Positions 1 to 6,712 of a stretch of 10,075 bases of DNA are shown in pieces. Every line of letters begins with the position of its first letter. Within the stretch, counting starts at the first letter, position 1. The notes under the pieces are model-generated. The model searched no databases. It saw only the letters and a list, made by a program, of their open reading frames with translations, and had not been told where the DNA came from. A program made the position numbers and the translations under genes. The DNA is from Bacteroidetes bacterium QH_1_64_81 (GTDB lineage Bacteria; Bacteroidota; Rhodothermia; Rhodothermales; Salinibacteraceae), in contig PXSX01000406.1 in assembly GCA_003022655.1 (NCBI GenBank), positions 4,521-14,595 on the forward strand. The letters are read 5' to 3'.

Positions 1-623
1 CGCCAGTACTGGATGAGGAGAAAGCCGACCACCATGCCGCCCAGATGGGCAAAGTTAGCGACGCCCGCCTGCGTGCCGGTGACCGCAGAATAGAGTTCCA
101 GCGCGCCGAATCCGATGACGAGCCATTTGGCCTTGATCGGAAACAGAAACCAGATGTAGATGGGCTGATTGGGAAACATCATGCCGAAGGCCAGAAGGAT
201 CCCGTACACCCCACCGGAGGCCCCCACCGTCGGAACCGGGCTGCTCACGAAAGCCAGGTGGGTAAGGGCCGCGCCGATGACACACGCGAAGAAGAAGAAC
301 ACGAACCGCTGCGATCCCCACCGGTTTTCGACCTGCACCCCAAACATCCAGAGGGCAAACATATTAAAGAGTAAATGGCCGAAGCTCCCGTGAAGAAAGG
401 CATACGAGATCAGTTGCCACGGCCAGAAGTCGGGCCCGGCGGTGCCGGGCGGGTAAAGCGGCATGAGGTCGAGCACGTGTGCTAGGATGGACGAGCTGGC
501 CAGGGTCTCGGCCGCCAGGAACTGGGCAATGAAAAACAGGCCGTTGAGCACGAGGAGGTTCTTGATCACCGGCGGCATCACAGAGAACTGCGTGGGTGGC
601 CGGTAGTGGGTGCGACGCGGCAT
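1..623 (-). CDS. Rhomboid family intramembrane serine protease, C-terminus off the window
   Basis: This is a membrane-embedded serine protease that cleaves transmembrane segments of other membrane proteins; its substrate here is unknown. Reading from the ATG at 623, 207 codons are present and the gene runs off the left edge without a stop. Family landmarks are visible: the HxxxxHxxxN motif (H78, H83, N87), the nucleophile in GASGG (S136) and the catalytic histidine in AHLGG (H193) in the last helix. Hydrophobic helices alternate with short loops as in bacterial six-helix rhomboids. Nearly the whole rhomboid core is present, so only a short C-terminal tail should be missing. An internal ATG (codon 16) is possible, but the upstream start gives the short polar N-terminus usual for the family. 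No clear Shine-Dalgarno precedes it. It is divergent from the lpxH-like gene, separated by 158 bp. Confidence 0.93.
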   Translation of the reverse strand, partial: MPRRTHYRPPTQFSVMPPVIKNLLVLNGLFFIAQFLAAETLASSSILAHVLDLMPLYPPGTAGPDFWPWQLISYAFLHGSFGHLLFNMFALWMFGVQVENRWGSQRFVFFFFACVIGAALTHLAFVSSPVPTVGASGGVYGILLAFGMMFPNQPIYIWFLFPIKAKWLVIGFGALELYSAVTGTQAGVANFAHLGGMVVGFLLIQYW

Positions 624-781
624 ACGTCAGGAACGTCTTTGGGGAACAAATCGGGCCGCGGAGAAGCGCAAAGCGGCTCAAGCACGTCCTACGAGTCTCG
701 CTCGGGTCCGTTCGGGGCACATCGTCGTTGGAGAGGACGTTCTGATCACCATCCGTCGCCTAGTCTGCAGACATCGCTCTC
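624..781. promoter_or_regulatory. Divergent intergenic region between rhomboid and lpxH genes
   Basis: These 158 bp separate two divergent genes and so must hold both promoters if each is transcribed on its own. I see no convincing -35/-10 pair, no Shine-Dalgarno for either start, and no long inverted repeat. The assignment rests on position alone. Confidence 0.4.
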
Positions 782-1531
782 GTGGTTCTCTTTGTGTCTG
801 ATATGCATTTCGGCCGCGGGGCCCGGTCGTCGGAACGGGACAAGGAGCAGGCGCTCATCGAATGTCTTGACGCCCACGAGGGCGAGGTCGATCATCTCTA
901 CCTGCTCGGCGACGTGTTCGACGGGTACATCGAGTATCGCCGCCTCGTCCCCAAAGGATTTGTTCGGTTTCAGGGCCTGCTCGCCCGCTGGACCGACCGG
1001 GGCGTGCCCGTCACATACCTGCTCGGCAACCACGATCCGTGGCACCACGATCACTTCTCGGAGGAGTTGGGCGCAACGCTCGTCCCGGACGCGATCGAGG
1101 TCACCCACTTCGGACGCCGCCTGCACCTTGCCCATGGCGACGCCCCGACGGCAAACCACCGGTCGCGCACCTGGTTGCGCACACTGCTTCGTCATCCCCT
1201 GTTCGTGCGCCTCTACCGCGCTCTTCCGGCCGATCTGGGTCTCGGGCTCGCCCGCTGGGTCAGCCGACGGCTCCACGACTGCGACGAGAGCGCTCCCGTC
1301 GCCGACATTCTCCGCGATCGGGCCCGGGCGCTCCTGCGGCGCGACGGGCTCGACGGGGTCGTGCTGGCCCACAGCCACGTCCCCACGCTACACGACGGCC
1401 CGAACGGCGTGTATGCAAATACGGGAAATTGGTACGAACAGCGCACCTTCGCCCGTTTGGACGAAGACGGGCTACACCTCCAGCGGTGGAACGGCGCGCG
1501 CGTTCAAGACATTGAATCCGTCGGGCTGTAG
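782..1531 (+). CDS. lpxH: UDP-2,3-diacylglucosamine diphosphatase (LpxH-type metallophosphoesterase)
   Basis: This is a calcineurin-type metallophosphoesterase of 249 aa. LpxH hydrolyses UDP-2,3-diacylglucosamine to lipid X and UMP in lipid A synthesis, at the inner face of the inner membrane. The complete two-metal site is visible: DMH (D7, H9), GDVFD (D44), GNHD (N83, H84, D85), HGD (H118) and HSH (H197, H199). After the HGD motif comes a helical, basic insert (about residues 121-190) like the lipid-binding cap of LpxH. E. coli LpxH is about 240 aa. The start is GTG at 782; an in-frame stop at 761 leaves no better start upstream, and the next ATG would remove the first metal ligand. No Shine-Dalgarno is seen. 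PBP1A follows 83 bp downstream on the same strand, so this looks like an envelope pair. A related phosphoesterase with another substrate remains possible. Confidence 0.83.
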   Translation: MVLFVSDMHFGRGARSSERDKEQALIECLDAHEGEVDHLYLLGDVFDGYIEYRRLVPKGFVRFQGLLARWTDRGVPVTYLLGNHDPWHHDHFSEELGATLVPDAIEVTHFGRRLHLAHGDAPTANHRSRTWLRTLLRHPLFVRLYRALPADLGLGLARWVSRRLHDCDESAPVADILRDRARALLRRDGLDGVVLAHSHVPTLHDGPNGVYANTGNWYEQRTFARLDEDGLHLQRWNGARVQDIESVGL

Positions 1532-1532
1532 C

Positions 1533-1569
1533 GGGCGGCCCCCATTCGGAGCGGAGGCCGTAGCCGCCC
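1533..1569 (+). terminator. GC-rich hairpin between lpxH and PBP1A
   Basis: GGGCGGC at 1533-1539 pairs perfectly with GCCGCCC at 1563-1569, starting two bases after the lpxH stop. The following 30 bases are pyrimidine-rich (TTCC, TTTCG, CTTCCTT) but contain no run of Ts. It could be a weak or partial terminator or a processing site inside a two-gene transcript. Confidence 0.3.
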
Positions 1570-1614
1570 CGTTCCACTTCTGTTTCGTCTTCCTTCCTCA
1601 TCGGACGCGGGCCT

Positions 1615-3969
1615 ATGTCTGAGTGGCCATATTCCGACGAAGAGCTCGATCAGTACTTCAGTGACCGGTCCGCCCGCGAGGAGGCCCATTCGGGCGGAGA
1701 GGGGCCGTCCCGGACGTTCTCGGGACTGCGTGGCTTCTTCCATCGCCGGATCGCGGACCCGATGAAAGCGCAGGCCGCCGTCGCGCTCTCCGTGATTGCT
1801 GGCCTGCTGATGATTGGGACCCTGGCCCTCGGCCTCTACGTCTGGACGCTCACGGACAACGTCCCCTCTACGGAGAGCCTCGAGGATCCGACCATGGAGT
1901 TGGCCACGATCGCCTACACGGCCGACGGGGAGGAGCTGGCCCGGTACGCCCGGCAAAACCGCTCCTGGGTCCCGTACGACAGCATCTCGACCCCTGTTAA
2001 GCACGCTGCCATCGCCACAGAGGACCAGCGCTTCTACGAGCACTGGGGAGTGGACCCCACGGCCATCATGGCCGCGATGGTCGACATCTTGACCGGCGGC
2101 TTTCGGGGCGGGTCGACCATCACCCAGCAGCTCGCGCGCAACCTGTACAACGAAAAAGTAGGGCGGGCCGTCACCCTTGCGCGCAAGTTGAAGGAGATGG
2201 TCACCGCTGCAGAGCTGGAGCGGCGCTATACGAAGCGGGAGATCATCGAGATGTACCTCAATACAGTCAACTTCGGGGGAAATGTGTACGGCATTGAGTC
2301 CGCGGCGCACACGTACTTTGGCCGTCAGGCCGCCGACCTCGACACCCTTCAAGCGGCCACCCTCATCGGGCTCCTGAAGGCAACCTCCTACTACAACCCT
2401 GTTCGGAACCCGGAGAACGCAAAGCAGCGGCGGAACGTCGTCCTGCGCCTGATGCGCGATCAAGGCTTTATCGAAACGTCGTACTACCAGGAGCACGCCG
2501 ACGAGCCGGTGCAGGCAGACTACCATTCGTCGCGGCTCTCCGCCAGTCTCGCCCCCTACTTTGCCGAGCATGTGCGAACGACCCTGTCGAAGTGGGCCAC
2601 GAACGAGGAGTATGAGGACCACCCCCTCCACGGCCGCGACATCTACGGGGAGGGCCTCCGCGTCTACACAACCCTTGATTCGAAGCTGCAGGGATTGGCG
2701 CGCACAGCGGTAGAGGAGCAGATGTCGGGCCTTCAGAAAGTGGTGGGCTACCAGTGGAGCGCACCCTCGCCGGGGCTTCACAGCACCTCGCTGGACGACT
2801 ACCGTTCCCTCGAACCGGGAGAAGACTACGACCCCTTTGCGCACTTCTGGGAGTCGAACCCCGAGGTGCTGAACGCCTCCATCCGTCAGACCTCTCGGTA
2901 CGACACGCTGCGGGCCCGAGGGATGGGGGAACAGGAGGCCATCGACCGGCTTCGTGACAAGGAGGCCTTTCTCGATTCGCTGAAAACCGCAAAGAGCCGC
3001 CTTGGGGCAGGAATGGTGTCGATCGATCCCCGCAATGGGCACGTAAAGGTGTGGATTGGGGGGCGCGACTTCCGGACCGAAAAGTACGACAAGGTCGGGA
3101 CTTCCCGGCGCCAGCCCGGGTCCACCTTTAAGCCCTTCACCTACACCGCCGCCATCGACAACGGCTACTCTCCCTACGACACGCTGCTGGACAGCACCTT
3201 CACCTGGGACGAGGCGGGGGCCAAGACCTGGTCGCCAAAGAATTACAACAGGAAATCCTCCGGCAAGATGCTTACGTTGAGCCAGGGGCTGGCCAACTCA
3301 AAAAACACGATTACGGCCCGGCTCGCGCTCGACCTGAAGTCGAGTACCGTGGCCACGTATGCAAATCGGATGGGGATTCCCGAACGTGATCTTGAGGCTG
3401 TCCCGTCCATTGCCCTTGGCACGAGCAGCGTCCGCCTGCTCGACATGGCGACCGCCTACAGCACCCTCGCAAATGGGGGCCTGTACAATGAACCCGTGGC
3501 GATTACCCGCGTCGAAGACCGACACGGGAACTTGATCTGGTCTGCGTCGCCCAGCCCGCGCGAGGCCCTTTCTAAGCGAACAGCCTACACGGTCGTGGAC
3601 ATGATGCGCGGCGTGATCGACTACGGCACGGGCGCCCGCATTCGCACGCAGTTCGACCTCGGCGAGTACGACCTCGCGGGCAAGACGGGCACCACCGACC
3701 GGTCGGCCGACACCTGGTTCATGCTGATGCATCCCAAGCTAGTGAGTGGATCCTGGGTGGGCTTTGAGGACCAGCGGCTCACCTTCCGGACCAGCTTCTG
3801 GGGCCAGGGCGCCCACAGTGCGCTCTTCCTCGTTGGCGACTACTACCGAAAAATTGTGGAGTCGGAGGAGGTGTCGCTTTCGAGGAAAACCTCCTTCCCG
3901 CTGGTTCAGGACTACGGAGCTCCGGAGGACACCACGGAGTCCGATGATGGCAGTCGCGTCGGCTGGTAG
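1615..3969 (+). CDS. mrcA: Penicillin-binding protein 1A (bifunctional class A PBP)
   Basis: This 784-aa enzyme polymerises lipid II into glycan strands and cross-links the stem peptides in the periplasm. It has a cytoplasmic N-terminus and one membrane anchor (about residues 53-79). The family 51 glycosyltransferase domain has EDQRFYEHWG with catalytic E136, GGSTITQQLARN (166-176), RKLKEM (190-195) and the RRYTKREIIEMYLN block (203-216). The transpeptidase domain has SxxK (S503-K506 in QPGSTFKPF), SxN (S562-N564, SKN) and KTGTT (690-694). All catalytic motifs are intact. An interdomain stretch of about 90 residues (370-462), including an FWESNPEVL-like segment, matches the layout of Bacteroidota PBP1A proteins. 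The C-terminus is short and acidic. ATG 1615 is the first start giving a polar cytoplasmic tail; no Shine-Dalgarno is present. It lies 83 bp after the lpxH-like gene and is probably co-expressed with it. Confidence 0.96.
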   Translation: MSEWPYSDEELDQYFSDRSAREEAHSGGEGPSRTFSGLRGFFHRRIADPMKAQAAVALSVIAGLLMIGTLALGLYVWTLTDNVPSTESLEDPTMELATIAYTADGEELARYARQNRSWVPYDSISTPVKHAAIATEDQRFYEHWGVDPTAIMAAMVDILTGGFRGGSTITQQLARNLYNEKVGRAVTLARKLKEMVTAAELERRYTKREIIEMYLNTVNFGGNVYGIESAAHTYFGRQAADLDTLQAATLIGLLKATSYYNPVRNPENAKQRRNVVLRLMRDQGFIETSYYQEHADEPVQADYHSSRLSASLAPYFAEHVRTTLSKWATNEEYEDHPLHGRDIYGEGLRVYTTLDSKLQGLARTAVEEQMSGLQKVVGYQWSAPSPGLHSTSLDDYRSLEPGEDYDPFAHFWESNPEVLNASIRQTSRYDTLRARGMGEQEAIDRLRDKEAFLDSLKTAKSRLGAGMVSIDPRNGHVKVWIGGRDFRTEKYDKVGTSRRQPGSTFKPFTYTAAIDNGYSPYDTLLDSTFTWDEAGAKTWSPKNYNRKSSGKMLTLSQGLANSKNTITARLALDLKSSTVATYANRMGIPERDLEAVPSIALGTSSVRLLDMATAYSTLANGGLYNEPVAITRVEDRHGNLIWSASPSPREALSKRTAYTVVDMMRGVIDYGTGARIRTQFDLGEYDLAGKTGTTDRSADTWFMLMHPKLVSGSWVGFEDQRLTFRTSFWGQGAHSALFLVGDYYRKIVESEEVSLSRKTSFPLVQDYGAPEDTTESDDGSRVGW

Positions 3970-3975
3970 CGGCAG

Positions 3976-4003
3976 TTGCGGATTGCGAGTGTCGAACGTC
4001 GAG
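3976..4003 (+). repeat. Degenerate 7-bp tandem repeats, forward block
   Basis: Four consecutive heptads begin six bases after the PBP1A stop: TTGCGGA, TTGCGAG, TGTCGAA, CGTCGAG. The CG at positions 4-5 of each unit is constant. The same words occur at 6517-6537. Confidence 0.5.
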
Positions 4004-4276
4004 TCTAGACCTCGGTTCTGGCCCGGTGTTCTCACGAGAGGCGTGGCGAGGCACGAGAGGTCGTTCACGATGCCATGTGCGTATGCTGTTGCGCACCGCA
4101 GGCGATGCCCACGCGTCGTCGAGGAGCAAAAGTGAGCAGATGGGGCCGCCTCTGGAGCCGCAGTCGCGTCCCGTGAGAAATCCGGGCTAAGCAAACGACT
4201 CCCGCCGCCTCGTCGCAGTCGGCCCGCCGTTTTGGGGACTCATGCCGGTTCCCCCGAGTCCTTGAACAATCCTCAC

Positions 4277-4297
4277 CGCAAAGCGCGAAACGCAAAA
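4277..4297 (-). repeat. Degenerate 7-bp tandem repeats, inverted block before sbcD
   Basis: Three heptads, CGCAAAG, CGCGAAA and CGCAAAA, are followed by CGC. They read TTTTGCG/TTTCGCG/CTTTGCG on the minus strand, the inverse orientation of the block at 3976. They end six bases before the sbcD GTG and are A-rich, so they may also keep the start site unstructured. Confidence 0.5.
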
Positions 4298-4303
4298 CGC
4301 CCT

Positions 4304-5599
4304 GTGAAGCTGCTGCACACGGCCGACATCCACCTCGGATTCAAGACTCACGGCCGGCGCGATCCGGACACGGGCCTGAACACGCGGGTACTGGACGTGC
4401 GGGACTCCCTCGACGCGGTGGTGCAGCGGGCCCTCGATGCAGAGGTGGACGCCTTTCTGTTCTGCGGTGACGCCTACCACACCGCCGACCCCACCCCCAC
4501 GCAGCAGAAAATCTTCGTTCAGAGCCTCCGCCCGCTCGCCGACGCTGGCATTCCCATCGTCCTCGTTGTGGGCAACCACGACCATCCCGTCACCTTTGGC
4601 CGCGCGTCGTCGCTCGACATCTTCGATCACGTCGCTGGCGAGGTGTACTGCTACCGAAAGCCGGCCCCGAACGTCCAGATCATCGACACGGCGAGCGGCC
4701 CGCTTCAGCTCATTCCGCTGCCCTGGCCCATCCGGAGCCAGATCCTCACCAAGGACGAGTATCGCACGATGTCGCCGGACGAGTTGCGTCAGTTCATCGA
4801 AGAGCACTACGTGACCTACATCCAGCGCCGGACGAACGAAATCCTGGAGGGTGAGCCCGGCGCGGCGGTGGACGGCACGGAGCGACCCCTCTCCGCCGAC
4901 GTGCCCACCGTACTGGCGGGTCACGTCACCGTGCAGGGCGCCGCGCTGGCGGGCTCGGAGCACACCACCACGATCGCGTCGGAGCCCACGTTTACCGTCG
5001 GCCAGCTCGCCGTGCGGCCCATCGACTACGTCGCCCTGGGCCACGTGCACCGGCCCCAGGATCGCAACGAGGAGGGCCATCCCCCCGTCGTCTACTCCGG
5101 GAGCATCGAGCGGGTGACGTTCAACGAGGCCAACGAACCGAAGGGGTTTCAGCTGGTGGACATCGATTCCTCGCGCGACCCGCGTACCCACACTGCGTTT
5201 GTAGATACCCCGGCGCGCCCCTTCGTCGCCGTGGAGGTGGATGCGCGCGAGACCGACGAACCGACCGAGCGGATCCTGGAGGCGATTCAGGATCAGGACG
5301 TGAGCGACGCCATTGTCCGGGTGCGCTACCGGGTGGACGAGGAGCAGGTAGCCCAAGTTGACCAGGCTCGTCTCCGAGAGGCCCTGGCACCGGCCGACAC
5401 AGTGGCCGCCATCGAGCGTACGGTCGACCCGGCCGAACGCAAACGGCGCACGGTGGTCACGCGCGAATCCGGACTCGAAGAGGCCGTCCGCCAGTACGTG
5501 GGCCAGCACGATGAGCTGGCGGGGATGACAGACGAACTCGTGGAAACGGCCCTAGAGCTCGAATCCGAACTCGACGCCGAGCGTTCGGGAGGAGACTGA
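4304..5599 (+). CDS. sbcD: Exonuclease SbcCD subunit D (Mre11-type nuclease)
   Basis: This is the nuclease subunit of the SbcCD (Rad50-Mre11) complex, which cuts DNA hairpins and processes blocked double-strand ends. The 431-aa protein carries the full two-metal site: DIH (D8, H10), CGDAYH (D56), GNHD (N91, H92, D93), the AGHV histidine (H207) and GHVH (H247, H249). After about residue 300 comes a C-terminal region expected to serve in SbcC binding and DNA capping, ending in an acidic helical stretch. GTG 4304 puts the first beta strand (KLLHTADIH) at the N-terminus as in the family. The open frame continues upstream to a TTG at 4232, but that extension would translate the 7-bp repeat block and is unlikely. 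SbcC would normally be encoded directly downstream; here it is not, so it must lie elsewhere or be absent. Confidence 0.9.
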   Translation: MKLLHTADIHLGFKTHGRRDPDTGLNTRVLDVRDSLDAVVQRALDAEVDAFLFCGDAYHTADPTPTQQKIFVQSLRPLADAGIPIVLVVGNHDHPVTFGRASSLDIFDHVAGEVYCYRKPAPNVQIIDTASGPLQLIPLPWPIRSQILTKDEYRTMSPDELRQFIEEHYVTYIQRRTNEILEGEPGAAVDGTERPLSADVPTVLAGHVTVQGAALAGSEHTTTIASEPTFTVGQLAVRPIDYVALGHVHRPQDRNEEGHPPVVYSGSIERVTFNEANEPKGFQLVDIDSSRDPRTHTAFVDTPARPFVAVEVDARETDEPTERILEAIQDQDVSDAIVRVRYRVDEEQVAQVDQARLREALAPADTVAAIERTVDPAERKRRTVVTRESGLEEAVRQYVGQHDELAGMTDELVETALELESELDAERSGGD

Positions 5600-5627
5600 G
5601 CGGTGTGCTGCCCGCGTCCCGCTCAGT
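5595..5627 (+). terminator. Stem-loop overlapping the sbcD stop codon
   Basis: ACTGAGCGG (5595-5603) pairs perfectly over 9 bp with CCGCTCAGT (5619-5627), leaving a 15-base loop. The sbcD TGA lies inside the left arm. A second small hairpin, TGGGTCAGACCCA (5635-5647), follows at once. There is no T run, so this is not a classical intrinsic terminator. It may mark the 3' end of the sbcD transcript or stabilise it. Confidence 0.4.
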
Positions 5628-5844
5628 GGATCCGTGGGTCAGACCCAAGTCCGACGTTCAATCCCGGCGACGATCGTACCCAATATGTAATTGCCGCGCT
5701 CGTACCGCCGATCGGTTGAATGTTCGCCCACCCGTCCCCATCTTATGAATTCCCACTACTCACTGTGCGCTCGAAACTGGGGCCGCGCATCCAGAAGATG
5801 ATCGGGACGCGCGGACGGTTTCGCAATCAACGCATTCAAAGCCC
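5600..5844 (+). promoter_or_regulatory. Leader region of the acidic hypothetical gene
   Basis: These 245 bp separate sbcD from the next gene. After the two hairpins, the sequence becomes locally AT-richer around AATATGTAATT (about 5682-5692) and TCTTATGAATT (about 5741-5751), the most plausible -10 areas. Neither has a well-spaced -35 partner, so the promoter position is uncertain. Confidence 0.25.
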
Positions 5845-6387
5845 GTGGATATCGAAAATCGTACCGTAGTCATCCCGCGTGAGGAAGACACGACCAAGAA
5901 GGAAGAACCCATCGAGGTGTGGCCGCTGGTCGAGGCCGCGCTCGACAAGGTGGACGCCGATCCGACCACCTACCAGGCGGCCCAGGCGGCCATGGAGGTG
6001 AGCGACGGCTGTGCGACCCTGGCTAACTTCTTGATCAGTCAGGCCGAGCAGGTCGAGAAGATGGACTACCGATTCAAGGTGCCTCTGATCGTGCTCGGGG
6101 CCAAGCTCGCCCGCGAGGACGGCGGTGCAGACACCATTTACGATCCCGAAGAGGGCGCCCTCCACTTCGAGACCAACGAGCACCACTTTGCCTTCGAGGT
6201 CTACGAAGACTGGACCGTCGACTGGGAGCGTGTAGCCGATCAGACGGAAGGCGGCTACAACTGGGACGGTGTCGAGAAGCAGGTATGGGCCCTCGACTGG
6301 CTCATGGCCTACCTCGAGGTTCCTTCTGACGACTACATGGTTGACGACGAGGGCGAGGACGACGACCAGTATTATAGCCGAATCTGA
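5845..6387 (+). CDS. Acidic hypothetical protein, function unknown
   Basis: I do not recognise this 180-aa protein. It is strongly acidic: about 45 Asp/Glu (25%) against about 13 Lys/Arg, with an Asp/Glu-rich tail (VDDEGEDDDQ, about 165-174). It has no signal peptide or membrane segment, so it should be a soluble cytoplasmic protein. The middle (about 35-95) looks helical and Ala-rich; the later part (about 105-155) has several Trp and Tyr residues (EDWTVDWERV, ALDWLMAYL), suggesting a compact fold. The start is GTG 5845; the frame is open back to a stop at 5746 but offers no upstream ATG or GTG, and no Shine-Dalgarno is seen. Codon use and GC content match the neighbours. It stands alone, after sbcD and convergent with ispE. 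The acidity fits a salt-in halophile proteome. Confidence 0.75.
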   Translation: MDIENRTVVIPREEDTTKKEEPIEVWPLVEAALDKVDADPTTYQAAQAAMEVSDGCATLANFLISQAEQVEKMDYRFKVPLIVLGAKLAREDGGADTIYDPEEGALHFETNEHHFAFEVYEDWTVDWERVADQTEGGYNWDGVEKQVWALDWLMAYLEVPSDDYMVDDEGEDDDQYYSRI

Positions 6388-6516
6388 CAGGACTCGGGGC
6401 CATTCTTCTCAAGGACCCGTCGCCTTCACGGCCGGTCCGGCCGGACGCTCTTCGCTATACCGCTCTTGGGGGAGTGCTTCCGAGGGAACGCCCTTTCCGT
6501 ATCTTCTCGGATCGCA

Positions 6517-6537
6517 TTGCGAGGTTTGAGTTGCGGA
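6517..6537 (+). repeat. Degenerate 7-bp tandem repeats, forward block
   Basis: Three consecutive heptads are present: TTGCGAG, GTTTGAG, TTGCGGA. TTGCGAG and TTGCGGA are identical to two units of the block at 3976-3989, about 2.5 kb away. Confidence 0.5.
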
Positions 6538-6563
6538 GAGAGCCCGATTAGCAGTGGCAGTCT

Positions 6564-6584
6564 CACGCAATCCGAAACACGCAA
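6564..6584 (-). repeat. 7-bp tandem repeats, inverted block
   Basis: CACGCAA, TCCGAAA, CACGCAA are three exact-phase heptads with units 1 and 3 identical. On the minus strand they read TTGCGTG, TTTCGGA, TTGCGTG, the inverse of the block 26 bp to the left, so the two blocks could pair partly as a hairpin. Confidence 0.55.
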
Positions 6585-6712
6585 TACCGCTGGTCAGGGC
6601 CGAGCCTCCGACTTCACCCCAATTTTGAGTTCGGGAGAGGACAGGACCACCCGAAAAGTCACGACTGAGAGTGCAGGAGGCGACCCGGAGTCCCCATCGT
6701 CTGTAGGAAGGG

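Larger units (their letters stand above)
3970..4303. other. Intergenic region with heptad repeats and short direct repeats
   Basis: This 334-bp gap lies between PBP1A and sbcD and shows no convincing gene. It begins with a forward block of 7-bp repeats and ends with an inverted block (listed separately). In between is a perfect 9-bp direct repeat, CACGAGAGG at 4033-4041 and 4052-4060 (19-bp period). Near sbcD, GGACTC (4236-4241) and GAGTCC (4256-4261) can pair, overlapping an alternative GGGGA/TCCCC pairing. No intrinsic terminator with a T run follows PBP1A, and no clear promoter is visible. Confidence 0.5.
6388..6712. other. Convergent intergenic region with palindrome and heptad repeats
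   Basis: This 325-bp gap lies between the 3' ends of the acidic hypothetical gene and ispE. It contains a 13-bp palindrome, GGCCGGTCCGGCC (6430-6442), a forward and an inverted heptad block (listed separately), and a weak TCGGG/CCCGA pairing around 6632-6655. I see no intrinsic terminator with a T run on either strand and no supportable gene. Confidence 0.5.

Noticed and set aside
606..1622. 338-codon plus-strand frame overlapping lpxH
   Set aside because: It is a Ser/Arg/Thr-rich shadow frame of the GC-rich lpxH gene with no family motifs; the lpxH frame carries every metal ligand.
1504..3042. 512-codon minus-strand frame opposite PBP1A
   Set aside because: It lies antisense to a gene with complete catalytic motifs and reads as Gly/Val/Arg-rich antisense noise typical of high GC.
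4132..4176. Short frame GTG AGC AGA TGG... with GAGGAG upstream, 14 codons
   Set aside because: It is too short, basic and without any supporting context; the purine-rich stretch may be chance.
4232..4303. Longer N-terminus of SbcD from the TTG at 4232
   Set aside because: It would add 24 residues translated from intergenic sequence and the heptad block; family members begin right at the first beta strand.
4187..5509. 440-codon minus-strand frame opposite sbcD
   Set aside because: It is an antisense shadow; its His/Asp/Val-rich content mirrors sbcD codons and no domain is recognisable.
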